Shown here: positions 33,808 through 42,388 of the stretch, piece after piece
Layout: each line of letters starts with the position of its first letter
Position numbering within the stretch: the first letter of the stretch is position 1
Assembly: GCA_964501275.1 (NCBI GenBank)
Contig: CAZCSP010000002.1
Span: 1 to 64,000 of the forward strand
Length of the DNA: 64,000 bases
Direction of reading: 5' to 3'
Source of the DNA: 55-13 sp964501275
Lineage (GTDB): Bacteria > Armatimonadota > Fimbriimonadia > Fimbriimonadales > Fimbriimonadaceae
Program-made: the position numbers and the translations under genes
Notes under the pieces: model-generated
Databases searched by the model: none
The model's input: only the letters and a program-made list of their open reading frames with translations
What the model was told of the DNA's origin: nothing

Positions 33808-36801
33808 GTGGTCTCAACGTGGAGGATTGAAATGCTCGGCGGACTGGCGGTGGTCCAGGGCGAACGGCGTATCACCCGGTTCCAAACCCAGAAGACTGGG
33901 GCGCTTTTGGCCTATCTCGCGCTGCACCTCGGGAAAAACCATTCGCGAGAAGCGGTCGCGGAGCTTTTGTGGCCCGACGGCGACCCCGTCGCCATTCGCA
34001 ACCGCCTGAACCAGGCCATCTCCTCCCTGCGCCGTCAACTCCACCCGCCTGAACTCGGCCCCGGATCGGTTCTGATCACCGACCACCACAGCATCGGCGT
34101 CAGCGCCCAGACCGTGGCGACCGACGTGGAGGAGTTTGAGAAGGAGATTCGCAACGCGGAGAAAGCGGAGTCGGACACGGAGAAAGTGCGTTGGCTGGAG
34201 CAGGCGGTTGGACGCTACAAGGGCGAACTCCTGGAGGGCTACTACGAAGAGTGGATTTACTCCAAGCGGATGCACCTCGCCGACCTCTACGACCAGGCCC
34301 TTCAACAGCTCATCCGAAGCCACGTCGCTCTCGGTTCGCCGGATGCTGCCATCGAATTCGCCCGCCTCCGCCTGAACCAAGACCCCTACGACGAGGCTCC
34401 ACACGTCATCCTGATGCGCCTGTACCTGCGAGCCGGTCGTCCCAAGTCGGCCCTCAAGCAGTTTGAGGACCTGGTCCGGGCGCTTCAACAGTTCGACGAC
34501 GAGCCCAGCGAACATGCCCTCAAGTTCAAACTGAAGGCCGAATCCGTGCTTGCCGATCAATCCGTGGCTGTTGAAATCGACGACGACTTCAACGGAGTTT
34601 CCGCCCGAAAACCCACTGAGTCAGCCCTACCCGCCCGAGAAGATCAGGCCGTCACCTTGCCGCGGGTCGTGAGTTCTTTTGTGGGCAGAGAGGAGGAGCT
34701 TGCCGCGGTGATCGGTCATCTGAGCGAACGAGATTCCCACCTGGTGACCCTGCTCGGGCTGGGTGGGTGTGGAAAGACGCGCCTGGCCATCGAGGTGGGC
34801 TGGCAGTTGCTGGAGCGATTCCAGAACCGCGTCTTCTTTGTCTCGTTGGCGAACCTAGAGAACGTAGAGGACCTGCCCGCCGAATTGGTGAGGACCCTTT
34901 TGCCAGGGCAGGCCAATCCGGTGGACCCGTTTGAGATCGCGGTCGAGAGACTGAGCGCGATGCCCTCCTGCCTCCTGATCCTGGACAACTTTGAGCGGCT
35001 GGCCGACAACGGCGCGATGTTCGTCTCCAACCTGCTCCAGCGAGTTCCCCAACTCCAAGCCATCGTCACCTCGCGCATCCCCCTCAATCTGGAGGGAGAG
35101 GTTCTCATCTCGCTCGCCCCGCTTCCCTTGCCCGATCTTGCGGGGCAGGACATCAAAAAGCTCGCCGCCAATCCGGCGGTCGCTCTCTTTGTCGAGCGAG
35201 CCCAGGCCGTCAAGGCAGATTTCCAACTGACCGACCGGACCGCCGAAGCGATTGTCGAATTGAGTCGGAAGTTGGAAGGTTTGCCGCTGGCGCTGGAGTT
35301 GGCGGCAAGCTGGGCTCGGGCAATGACGCCGGGGCAGATGCTGGAGCAGGTTAACGCCAATGTCGACCGCCTTGCCAGCCGTCGTCGTGACATCAACCCT
35401 CGCCACCGCTCGCTCCGCGCGGCGTTCGATGGAAGCTACGAGCTTCTGGACAACAACCTGAAAGACGTCTTCCTGCGCCTCACGTTCTTCGCCGGAGGCT
35501 GGGACGACGAGGCTGCCCAGCACGTGTGCGCCGGAGCCGACGTGATGGACGCCATCCAGACTTTGGAGGAACGTTCTCTAATCTTCAGCCAACCCACCGA
35601 CGACTCGGTGAGATTCGCCATGCTGGAGACAGTCCGAACCTTTGGCGAGAGCCTGGTGACGCCAGACATGTACTCCGAGTGCGGCTGGCTCCACGCCGAG
35701 TACTTCCTGGGCCTTGCCGAGCGGGAGTTGTCTTCCTCCCAATGGGTTAAGCGCATCCTCGCCGACTACAGCAACTGCGTCCTCGCGCTACGTTGGCTGA
35801 AGGAAAACCACTTCGCCGACGAATTCCTGCGCCTCGCTACCGCCATTGCCCCCTATTGGGAAGGACATGGAAACTTGGATGAGGGACGGGAGTGGCTTAG
35901 GGCATGCCTGGAGGTTGAGACCATCGACCCGCTTCTCCTCGCCAGGGCCAAATCCGCCCTCGGCAACCTCGATTGGCTGGCGGGAGAGTTTGAACTTGCC
36001 GTTACCCGGATGAAAGGGGCCATCGAGGTCTTCCAAACCTACGGGTCCAAGGCCTCCGAGATCGAGGCCAACTTCGTCCTCCAACTGGAAGCCCACCGCA
36101 AAGGGGACTACCCGGAGGCCAAACGCATCCTTCACACCAACCAGGAGCTGGCCCAGTCGCTGGGCGATCTTCGGGGTGAAGCAAGGTGTTGGCTCGCGTT
36201 GGGCAACGCTGAAATCGAAGAAGGCGATTGGGACGGTGCGCGGCAGGCCTATGAACGCAGCCTGGAGGTAGCCAGAAAGCTGGGCGACTCGGATCGCATC
36301 GGCTCCGCCCTCACCAATCTAGCCAACCTGGCCCTCTATGAAGGCAAAACAGAGGCGGCGGAGAAGTGGATCGAGGAGGCGGTGGAGCATCATCGGGACT
36401 CCGACCACCGGTGGGCGATGGGGATGTCGCTGGTGGTGAAAGGGCGGGTGGAGAACAGTCTGCACCGCTACCGAGACGCCGCCCGCACCTTGATCTCCGC
36501 CTATCGCCTGGCCTCCGATGAAAAGCTCGTCGTCTGGCGGTTCCTCCTCCAATTCGGCATTGCCCTCCACGGCCTCAAACTCGCCAACGACGCCATCCGA
36601 ACCTTTGGCTTCCTGGAGCAATACCGCGCCCAAATCGGCGAACGCCACCACGGCTTGGAAATGCGAGCCTACGACGAGATCGTCGCTCAAGTCAAGCAAA
36701 CCGTCCCCGCCGACCGCTTTGCCGAGCAGTTCGAGATCGGACAGAGAATGGCGCTGGAGGAGATCGAGACGATCATTGCGAAGGTCCAGCGGGGGTTTTA
36801 G
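33808..36801 (+). CDS. BTAD / NB-ARC / TPR transcriptional regulator (SARP-like)
   Basis: 997 residues. An N-terminal winged-helix domain (about 5-95, WRIEMLGGLAVVQGERRITRF) and a BTAD helical domain (about 97-245) are followed by an NB-ARC/STAND ATPase with FVGREEEL, Walker A LGLGGCGKTRLA (near 316-327) and LLILDNFERL as Walker B. The C-terminal third is tetratricopeptide repeats (about 650-985). Such proteins are ligand-gated activators. The start is GTG at 33808; an ATG at 33832 has a better ribosome site (GGAGG) but would cut the first strand. Only 49 bp separate it from the divergent binding-protein gene, its likely target. Confidence 0.9.
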   Translation: MVSTWRIEMLGGLAVVQGERRITRFQTQKTGALLAYLALHLGKNHSREAVAELLWPDGDPVAIRNRLNQAISSLRRQLHPPELGPGSVLITDHHSIGVSAQTVATDVEEFEKEIRNAEKAESDTEKVRWLEQAVGRYKGELLEGYYEEWIYSKRMHLADLYDQALQQLIRSHVALGSPDAAIEFARLRLNQDPYDEAPHVILMRLYLRAGRPKSALKQFEDLVRALQQFDDEPSEHALKFKLKAESVLADQSVAVEIDDDFNGVSARKPTESALPAREDQAVTLPRVVSSFVGREEELAAVIGHLSERDSHLVTLLGLGGCGKTRLAIEVGWQLLERFQNRVFFVSLANLENVEDLPAELVRTLLPGQANPVDPFEIAVERLSAMPSCLLILDNFERLADNGAMFVSNLLQRVPQLQAIVTSRIPLNLEGEVLISLAPLPLPDLAGQDIKKLAANPAVALFVERAQAVKADFQLTDRTAEAIVELSRKLEGLPLALELAASWARAMTPGQMLEQVNANVDRLASRRRDINPRHRSLRAAFDGSYELLDNNLKDVFLRLTFFAGGWDDEAAQHVCAGADVMDAIQTLEERSLIFSQPTDDSVRFAMLETVRTFGESLVTPDMYSECGWLHAEYFLGLAERELSSSQWVKRILADYSNCVLALRWLKENHFADEFLRLATAIAPYWEGHGNLDEGREWLRACLEVETIDPLLLARAKSALGNLDWLAGEFELAVTRMKGAIEVFQTYGSKASEIEANFVLQLEAHRKGDYPEAKRILHTNQELAQSLGDLRGEARCWLALGNAEIEEGDWDGARQAYERSLEVARKLGDSDRIGSALTNLANLALYEGKTEAAEKWIEEAVEHHRDSDHRWAMGMSLVVKGRVENSLHRYRDAARTLISAYRLASDEKLVVWRFLLQFGIALHGLKLANDAIRTFGFLEQYRAQIGERHHGLEMRAYDEIVAQVKQTVPADRFAEQFEIGQRMALEEIETIIAKVQRGF

Positions 36802-36939
36802 GGGGAGGGCGCTAGGCGTTGGGCATTAGGCATTAGGTGGTGGTTTATCCGCCAAAGCTCCAGCCAAAAACCGAGGACCTAAAACCTAAAACCTTTTTAA
36901 GCCCTCCTTTAGCAGAAACCAAGTATCCTCTGCGGCGGA

Positions 36940-37929
36940 ATGCAGAAGGTTGCGATCGTCGGTTGTGGGTTTATGGGGCGGATGCACGCCAATGTTTATG
37001 GGCTGTTGGACAACGCCCAACTGGTCGCCTTTGTCGACCGCAAGCCGGAGAAGCGGGAGAAGTATTCCGTCGACTTCAACGCTCCCGCCTACACCACCCT
37101 GCACGAACTCTTTGAGAACCACCCCGACTTGGATGCGGTCGACATCTGCCTCCCCACCTTTGAGCACAAGGACGCCGCTATCGCGGTTGCCCTTGCCAAG
37201 AAACACATCTTCTGTGAGAAGCCGATGGCCATGAACGTCGATGAAGCCGAGGAGATGATCTCTGTCTGCGAGAAGGAGGGCGTTCGGCTCATGATCGGCC
37301 ACTGCATCCGCTTCTGGCCTGAGTACGCCCTGCTCAAGAAGATGGTCGATGAAGGGACGCTTGGCAAGCTCCTCTCCATTAACCTCACCCGGTACGGCGA
37401 GTTCCCTTCCTGGAGCACCGACAACTGGCTAGCCGACGAGTCCAAGTCGGGCGGCGGCGTGCTGGACATGCACATCCACGACACCGACTACATCCACTAT
37501 CTCCTCGGCGAACCCAAGTCGGTCCATTCGTGGGGCACGGTAGACCATCGCGGCCCCTCCCAGGTCTTCACCACGATGGAGTACCCCGACGGCGCAGTGG
37601 CCCATCTGGAAGGCGGCTGGAACCTCCCCAACCACACCCCCTTCAAAATGGCCTTCCGCGCGATCTTTGAGCGAGGCGCCGCGATCATGGACGGCGGGCC
37701 GATGACGGTCTACGAAGACGGTAAACAGCCCGCAATCCCCGAGTTCCCCAAGATGGAAGCGGCGGGCGGAGGCAACATCTCCGACCTCGGCGGCTACTAC
37801 CACGAGTTGAAGTACTTCGTGGATCGGCTGGAGTCCGGCGACCCCTTCCAAATCTCCACCCCCGAGTCCTCCCGAGCGTCGCTGGCGACGACGCTGGAAG
37901 AGATTCGGCAGATCAAAGAGCGGGGCTAA
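36940..37929 (+). CDS. Gfo/Idh/MocA family oxidoreductase
   Basis: NAD(P)-dependent sugar or inositol dehydrogenase family, 329 residues, cytoplasmic. The Rossmann motif VGCGFMGRMHANVY starts the protein, CEKPMAMNVDEAEEM carries the conserved Lys, and the C-terminal beta-sheet domain includes SGGGVLDMHIHDTDYIHYLLG with the catalytic His. The substrate cannot be named. Its stop overlaps that of the convergent small membrane protein gene by 4 bp. A short spacer with GGCGTTGGGCATTAGG repeats (36809-36839) precedes it. Confidence 0.92.
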   Translation: MQKVAIVGCGFMGRMHANVYGLLDNAQLVAFVDRKPEKREKYSVDFNAPAYTTLHELFENHPDLDAVDICLPTFEHKDAAIAVALAKKHIFCEKPMAMNVDEAEEMISVCEKEGVRLMIGHCIRFWPEYALLKKMVDEGTLGKLLSINLTRYGEFPSWSTDNWLADESKSGGGVLDMHIHDTDYIHYLLGEPKSVHSWGTVDHRGPSQVFTTMEYPDGAVAHLEGGWNLPNHTPFKMAFRAIFERGAAIMDGGPMTVYEDGKQPAIPEFPKMEAAGGGNISDLGGYYHELKYFVDRLESGDPFQISTPESSRASLATTLEEIRQIKERG

Positions 37930-38213
37930 TACCGCGCCACCGCGTCGCTCGCGTCCAAGGAGTCTTCTAGGTCCTTGTCCAGTTGGGCGTCTTTGGCTTT
38001 CCAACTGTCGTGGGCAGCCGCTTTCTCTCCGGCGCAACGCATGGCGCGAAGAGCGAAGAAGCCAACGGCTCCGGCAATGAGGGCCAGACCGGCGGAGATT
38101 CCTAGCTGCTTTCTCATCTCCGCCGAGTACTGACTGTCGCCTCGAGCCGCCTTGATCGTGTTAACCCCTTTGTTCGTTACATCTTTCAATTTGTGAACCG
38201 CAGACATAGCCAT
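37926..38213 (-). CDS. Small single-helix membrane protein, unknown
   Basis: 95 residues from the ATG at 38213, which has GAGGTG eight bases upstream; a longer frame upstream lacks such a site. A basic N-terminal segment of about 35 residues precedes one membrane helix (about 36-56, GISAGLALIAGAVGFFALRA), followed by a charged tail ending with Asp/Ala-rich sequence. Layout resembles YtxH-type stress proteins but no signature is present. Function unknown. Confidence 0.65.
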   Translation of the reverse strand: MAMSAVHKLKDVTNKGVNTIKAARGDSQYSAEMRKQLGISAGLALIAGAVGFFALRAMRCAGEKAAAHDSWKAKDAQLDKDLEDSLDASDAVARY

Positions 38214-38272
38214 TTTCCATTCACCTCTGTAGCCATAGACGACGCCCCTCGGCAAAGGCGACGAGAGGTCCT

Positions 38273-38465
38273 AGGGGACGGCGTTTCGGGGTTGCGGTGC
38301 TAGGGTTTTTTGGCACTATGGGGTTGCGGAAGCCGAGATTCGCTTTGTTACCGCCAAGAAACAAAGGACGCAAGGAATGCTTACTACTCGTTGCGATGAA
38401 AAGATGGGCTTATGTGCATTCCCCGTAATGCCGTCGTGCCATAACACCCTAACGCCGTGCCCCCC
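38273..38465. repeat. Nested inverted repeat overlapping the cutC stop
   Basis: Left arm GGGGACGGCGTTTCGGGG (38276 on) pairs with the right arm ending in AACGCCGTGCCCCCCC near 38465. Between them is a CAAAGGACGCAAGG-type stretch (38362 on), related to other cores. The right arm overlaps the last five codons and the stop codon of cutC. No gene is visible in the gap 38214-38448. Confidence 0.75.
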
Positions 38466-39204
38466 CAACCCCGTCCCGAACCGCTCTCACCTGCTCGCGA
38501 TCGATCAGGTGGAAGACTGATTCCTTGGGCAAGGAAGTCGGGGCGTATTCGATCTCCGGGTTGTTGAGGGTGGAAGAGTCGATCTGCTCGATGAACGGGG
38601 CCAGGTGGACGCAGTTGCAGCCTGTTTCGGCAAGAAAATCCAGGATATTGTGCATCCTCAAACCTCCGGCGGGAAGGATTTCGATTCGTCCTGCCGAGCG
38701 CACTACCAGTTGGCGGATCAACTCCGCCCCATCCGAGGCGTAGGCTCTTTGCCCGCTCGTCAGCAGCCTTGTCACTCCCAGGTCGATAAGCTGGTCCAGT
38801 GTTTCCAGAGGGTCAGGAACGACGTCGAAGCACCGGTGACACACCTTGTCCCGATCCCCGCATAGGTCGATTAATTGCCTCATCCGCTCCAAATCTAATC
38901 GGCCATCGGAGTGCAGAACCCCGAAGACCAGTCCGTCGGCGCCGTGGTCGAGGAGTTGGGCGGTATCGGCGAGCATGGTCGCGAACTCGGCCTCGGTATA
39001 GTCGAACCCCGCGCCACGGGGACGGACCATCGCGACGATGGGAACCTCGACCCGCCGCTTGGCTTCGATTAGGGTTCCGATGCTGGGAGTCAGACCGCCC
39101 ACCGTGATCGCTCCGCAAAGCTCGATCCGGTCCGCGCCTCCGGCTGTGGCCTCCAAACAGTCGTCGACCGAGCAGCAAACGATCTCAACGGGAATCTTCG
39201 GCAC
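38449..39204 (-). CDS. cutC: CutC family protein
   Basis: 251 residues, TIM-barrel CutC family, historically called a copper homeostasis protein, with uncertain biochemical role. Family signatures: EIVCCSVDDCLEATAGGADRIELC (conserved N-terminal stretch, split here for length: EIVCCSVDDC and GGADRIELC), VMVRPRGAGF-like AMVRPRGAGFDY, GADGLVFGVL, FDVVPDP and the LTSGQ region. The last residues GGARR are read from an intergenic inverted repeat. It stands alone between convergent elements. Confidence 0.9.
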   Translation of the reverse strand: MPKIPVEIVCCSVDDCLEATAGGADRIELCGAITVGGLTPSIGTLIEAKRRVEVPIVAMVRPRGAGFDYTEAEFATMLADTAQLLDHGADGLVFGVLHSDGRLDLERMRQLIDLCGDRDKVCHRCFDVVPDPLETLDQLIDLGVTRLLTSGQRAYASDGAELIRQLVVRSAGRIEILPAGGLRMHNILDFLAETGCNCVHLAPFIEQIDSSTLNNPEIEYAPTSLPKESVFHLIDREQVRAVRDGVGGARR

Positions 39205-39316
39205 CCCATCATTTTAACGAGTTGCCGTCCCCAACCGCGTCGCCGATCCCATAAAATAGACGGCGCCTGGGACTATGGAACTCGCGGCGAAATCGGGGAG
39301 TTAGGCAAAACCACAG

Positions 39317-39826
39317 ATGGAATCGAACACACATCAGGAATGGGCCACGTTTGCGGCGGGATGCTTTTGGGGCGTCGAATTGGAGTTTGGCAAGATGGAT
39401 GGAGTGCTGACCACTCGGGTGGGCTACACCGGAGGCGCAAAAGACGCCCCCACCTACCAGGAGGTCTGCGAAGGAGACACCGGCCACGCCGAGGCCGTCC
39501 TGATCGAGTTCGATCCAACAGTGGTCTCTTTTAAAACGCTGGTGGAAGAATTCTTCAACCTGCATGATCCAACCACCATCAATCGGCAAGGCCCGGATTT
39601 CGGAGAACAGTACCGCTCTGCCATCTTTGTCCACTCGCCCGAACAAACAGCCATTGCCCAACAGGTGATTTCCGAGTTAACGGCATCGGGAGAGTTCGGT
39701 GCTCCCATCGTCACCCAAGTGGTTCTCGCCGGAAAATTCTGGGATGCAGAGGAGTACCACCAGAAGTATTTCGAGCGCAGGGGCATGGCTTCTTGCCACG
39801 TGAGGCGCACCGTCAAAACCCCCTAA
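39317..39826 (+). CDS. msrA: Peptide-methionine (S)-S-oxide reductase
   Basis: Repairs oxidised methionine, cytoplasmic, 169 residues. The catalytic FAAGCFWGVE is near the N-terminus, followed by VGYTGG, YQEVCEGDTGHAEAV, DPTTINRQGPDFGEQYRSAIF and AEEYHQKYF. The second Cys for thioredoxin recycling is probably that in MASCHVRR near the C-terminus. Start ATG at 39317. MsrB is not fused. Confidence 0.95.
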   Translation: MESNTHQEWATFAAGCFWGVELEFGKMDGVLTTRVGYTGGAKDAPTYQEVCEGDTGHAEAVLIEFDPTVVSFKTLVEEFFNLHDPTTINRQGPDFGEQYRSAIFVHSPEQTAIAQQVISELTASGEFGAPIVTQVVLAGKFWDAEEYHQKYFERRGMASCHVRRTVKTP

Positions 39827-39972
39827 ACTGGCTCTCCCTAAAGTGCGACGCACAATCTATCCAAAGACAGCTTTTTAGAAAGTTGCCATTCCCGTACCAT
39901 CTTCAACACCAGCAAATTTAACAGGCTGCGAGATGGATTGAGACTCGGTCAGGGATGACGGAGGAATACGGA

Positions 39973-42159
39973 ATGGCAAATGAGAGATCGAGCGCAAAGC
40001 TCGAAGCAAAAGTCGAATTCGAGCGCCTGAATGTGCGCTCCCTGCTGCTAGCAAACCCCAACTACTTCGGCACCTTGAAAGGGAGCAAGCTGAAGGCGGT
40101 GAAGGCGTTCAGTGGGAACACCTCCTACGAACAGCTCATGTGCGTGGGCTTCCACCCCCAACTGAGCCAGTTGGAGGCGGTCGTCCATGTCAAGCAGAAC
40201 GCGGGCTACTCGGAAAACCTGTGCAGCGGCGGCTCGCCCGAATATGTGCGGTTCTACACATCGTCCGACGGAGGCGCGACCTGGAAAGACGAGGGCATGA
40301 CGAGCTTCCACGCCTTCAACGTCCCCGGTCCGCGCCCCCTGGAGTACGCGGTCTCGATGGGTATCAACCCCCAAAGAAAATTCTGCTTCACCGAGAACAT
40401 CCTGAAAGTCCGGGCGATCCTCTCTTGGAACGTCCCCCCGACCCCCAACACGCCCGACTACATTCCCGTCTGGGGCAATGTCGTGAATGTGGACGTACTG
40501 GTCGATCCGCGCACCCTGTGGACTTGGCCGGATTTCGTGTTGGATGCGAAAGTGCAACTGCCCACGCCGCTCCTCAAAGCATTGGACAAGGCGGAGCCGT
40601 TTGAATTCAAAACGCAAGAGGAGACGCCTCTCGCCGAACTGTCCGCCGCCTACGCAAAGGCAGACGTGCCCGGCCATCGGTTCCTCTATCCGATGCTGTC
40701 CCAGGCCAACTTTGGAGTCGCCTCCGGCGCGGCATCCCTCCATTTGGATGCGGGGGTCGTCAAGTCCCTCGCCGACCTGAAGATCGACATCTCCAAGCTG
40801 ATCGAAGCCATCGCCCAGACGGACGGAAACACGAACTTTGAGGAGATGAACTGCGTAGGCTACGACCCAAACAACGACGCCCTGACCGCGGTGATCAAGG
40901 TCAAGAAGTCCTCCGGCTACTCGGGCTCCCTCTGCTCGACCGGCAGCCGGGAGTACGTGGCGTTTTGGGTCGATTGGGGCGACGGCGCGGGTTGGACCTA
41001 CGAAGGGACCTCCTCGGTACGGGTTCACGATATCTCATCGATCCCAGCGGGCGGTCTGCACTATGGCGTGTTCGAGGCGCTCGGCTCGGCCAAGCGCAGG
41101 AAGGCCTGCTGGCAGGGGCCGGTGACCGCGAAGGTTCGGGCGATCCTTTCCTGGCAGACTCCCCCCTCCACCACCAATCCTAACTGGGTTCCAACCTGGG
41201 GCAACCGAGAGGAGACCACGATTCAACTGAATCCAGGCGCGCTCGCCGACGACTTCCGACCGATGCTGGAGTCGGTTGCGGGAGTTCCGGTCTGCAGCGT
41301 GAACCAGGCCACAGGTATGACGGGCGCGATTTACACCCAACCGTTTGGCGGCGTGATCACGATCAGCGGCTTGATCCCGTCGGCCCCGGATATCTCAACG
41401 CCAGATGCCCAGAAGCTACGCTACCGAGTCCGAGTCCGCAAGCTGTCGCCGCTCGGCGCATGGCAGACGCTGGACAACGACTTCGGCATCAGCGTCATCG
41501 AGCGGATCGGCCTGGGGCTCCCGACGCAGTACTCCATCACCCAACAGGTGGATGCAGACGGGTTCTACACCTATCGCGAGGACATGAACGTGGGTGGCGC
41601 GGGCTGGCGGTTGGTCCAGAACCGGGTGCTGGCTCAGTGGATCACGGCCGACCCGATGATGGGGATGTACGAGGTCATGGTGGAAGCCAAGGACCCGGTG
41701 ACGAACATCGTGTACTCGGCCCAGGCGATCGGCTGCAGCGACGGTTCGACTCGCACGAACGTCCGACTCCGGCTGGACGAGAAGTGGCCCGACGTGGCCC
41801 TCGCGCTGACCGGATTCCAGCGGGGCGGCGGCGCGATCCAACCTTCGCAAGTCTGCGACACGCTCCTGGTCGGAGACATCCTGCACGGCACCTACTCCAT
41901 CGCAGACGAACATGCCGGAGGATTCTCGATGACGGTCGAGCCTGCGGCCATGGCGAACGGAGCGGCGCCGAGTCCAAGCTCCAAGACCTATCCTGTCCTG
42001 CCGAATCTGGGCGAGAACGGAACTTGGACGCTGGATACGGGTGGCATGGAGCCCTGCGGCTACGTCCTCCGCTTCCACGCCCACGACCGCACTATCGTGA
42101 ACGGTGGTGGCCCATGGCGCAACGAAACCTTCATCGGCTTCTGCCTCAGGAAGGGATAA
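39973..42159 (+). CDS. Large protein with two tandem repeat domains, unknown function
   Basis: 728 residues from the ATG at 39973, which has GGAGGA seven bases upstream. No signal peptide or membrane helix. Two similar domains of about 130-190 residues occur: the first with YEQLMCVGFHP, SGNLCSG-like NLCSGGSPEYVRF, VRAILSWNVPP and PVWGN; the second with FEEMNCVGYDP, SLCSTGSREYVAFW, VRAILSWQTPP and PTWGN. Each has paired Cys. A third, unrelated C-terminal region of about 300 residues is rich in beta-strand. I recognise similar unknown proteins in other soil bacteria but no function. It is followed by a terminator hairpin. Confidence 0.8.
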   Translation: MANERSSAKLEAKVEFERLNVRSLLLANPNYFGTLKGSKLKAVKAFSGNTSYEQLMCVGFHPQLSQLEAVVHVKQNAGYSENLCSGGSPEYVRFYTSSDGGATWKDEGMTSFHAFNVPGPRPLEYAVSMGINPQRKFCFTENILKVRAILSWNVPPTPNTPDYIPVWGNVVNVDVLVDPRTLWTWPDFVLDAKVQLPTPLLKALDKAEPFEFKTQEETPLAELSAAYAKADVPGHRFLYPMLSQANFGVASGAASLHLDAGVVKSLADLKIDISKLIEAIAQTDGNTNFEEMNCVGYDPNNDALTAVIKVKKSSGYSGSLCSTGSREYVAFWVDWGDGAGWTYEGTSSVRVHDISSIPAGGLHYGVFEALGSAKRRKACWQGPVTAKVRAILSWQTPPSTTNPNWVPTWGNREETTIQLNPGALADDFRPMLESVAGVPVCSVNQATGMTGAIYTQPFGGVITISGLIPSAPDISTPDAQKLRYRVRVRKLSPLGAWQTLDNDFGISVIERIGLGLPTQYSITQQVDADGFYTYREDMNVGGAGWRLVQNRVLAQWITADPMMGMYEVMVEAKDPVTNIVYSAQAIGCSDGSTRTNVRLRLDEKWPDVALALTGFQRGGGAIQPSQVCDTLLVGDILHGTYSIADEHAGGFSMTVEPAAMANGAAPSPSSKTYPVLPNLGENGTWTLDTGGMEPCGYVLRFHAHDRTIVNGGGPWRNETFIGFCLRKG

Positions 42160-42172
42160 ATGAGATAAGAAA

Positions 42173-42199
42173 GCCGGGGGTTGCCACTCCCGGCCTTTG
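42173..42199 (+). terminator. Terminator hairpin after the 728-residue gene
   Basis: GCCGGG (42173-42178) pairs with CCCGGC (42189-42194), followed by CTTTG. The short GC-rich stem and partial T-run fit a weak intrinsic terminator, 13 bp after the stop. Confidence 0.5.
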
Positions 42200-42280
42200 T
42201 ACAACCTCGAACTTAGTCAGCTCGGATCGGTCATGTTCGTGCACTCGGGCTATTGCCCATTCATCTGCGGCCCTCTACGA

Positions 42281-42328
42281 CCCTCGGTGGTTTCCTCAGT
42301 GGCCAATTCAAAGAGAACCACCGAAGGG
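42281..42328. repeat. Inverted repeat downstream of the SNF2 gene
   Basis: CCCTCGGTGGTTTC pairs with GAACCACCGAAGGG with one bulge. It lies between the convergent 728-residue gene and the helicase gene and could terminate either transcript. The remaining gap to 42388 shows nothing. Confidence 0.5.
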
Positions 42329-42388
42329 AAGCGGCCACCCAAAACATGCCGGCTACGATTGATTGGAACCCATCACGAACCGTCAGGG

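Noticed and set aside
36806..36900. Repeats GGCGTTGGGCATTAGG and CCTAAAACCTAAAACC before the Gfo/Idh gene
   Set aside because: Looks like a remnant of the same families, but the arms do not pair well enough to call an element.
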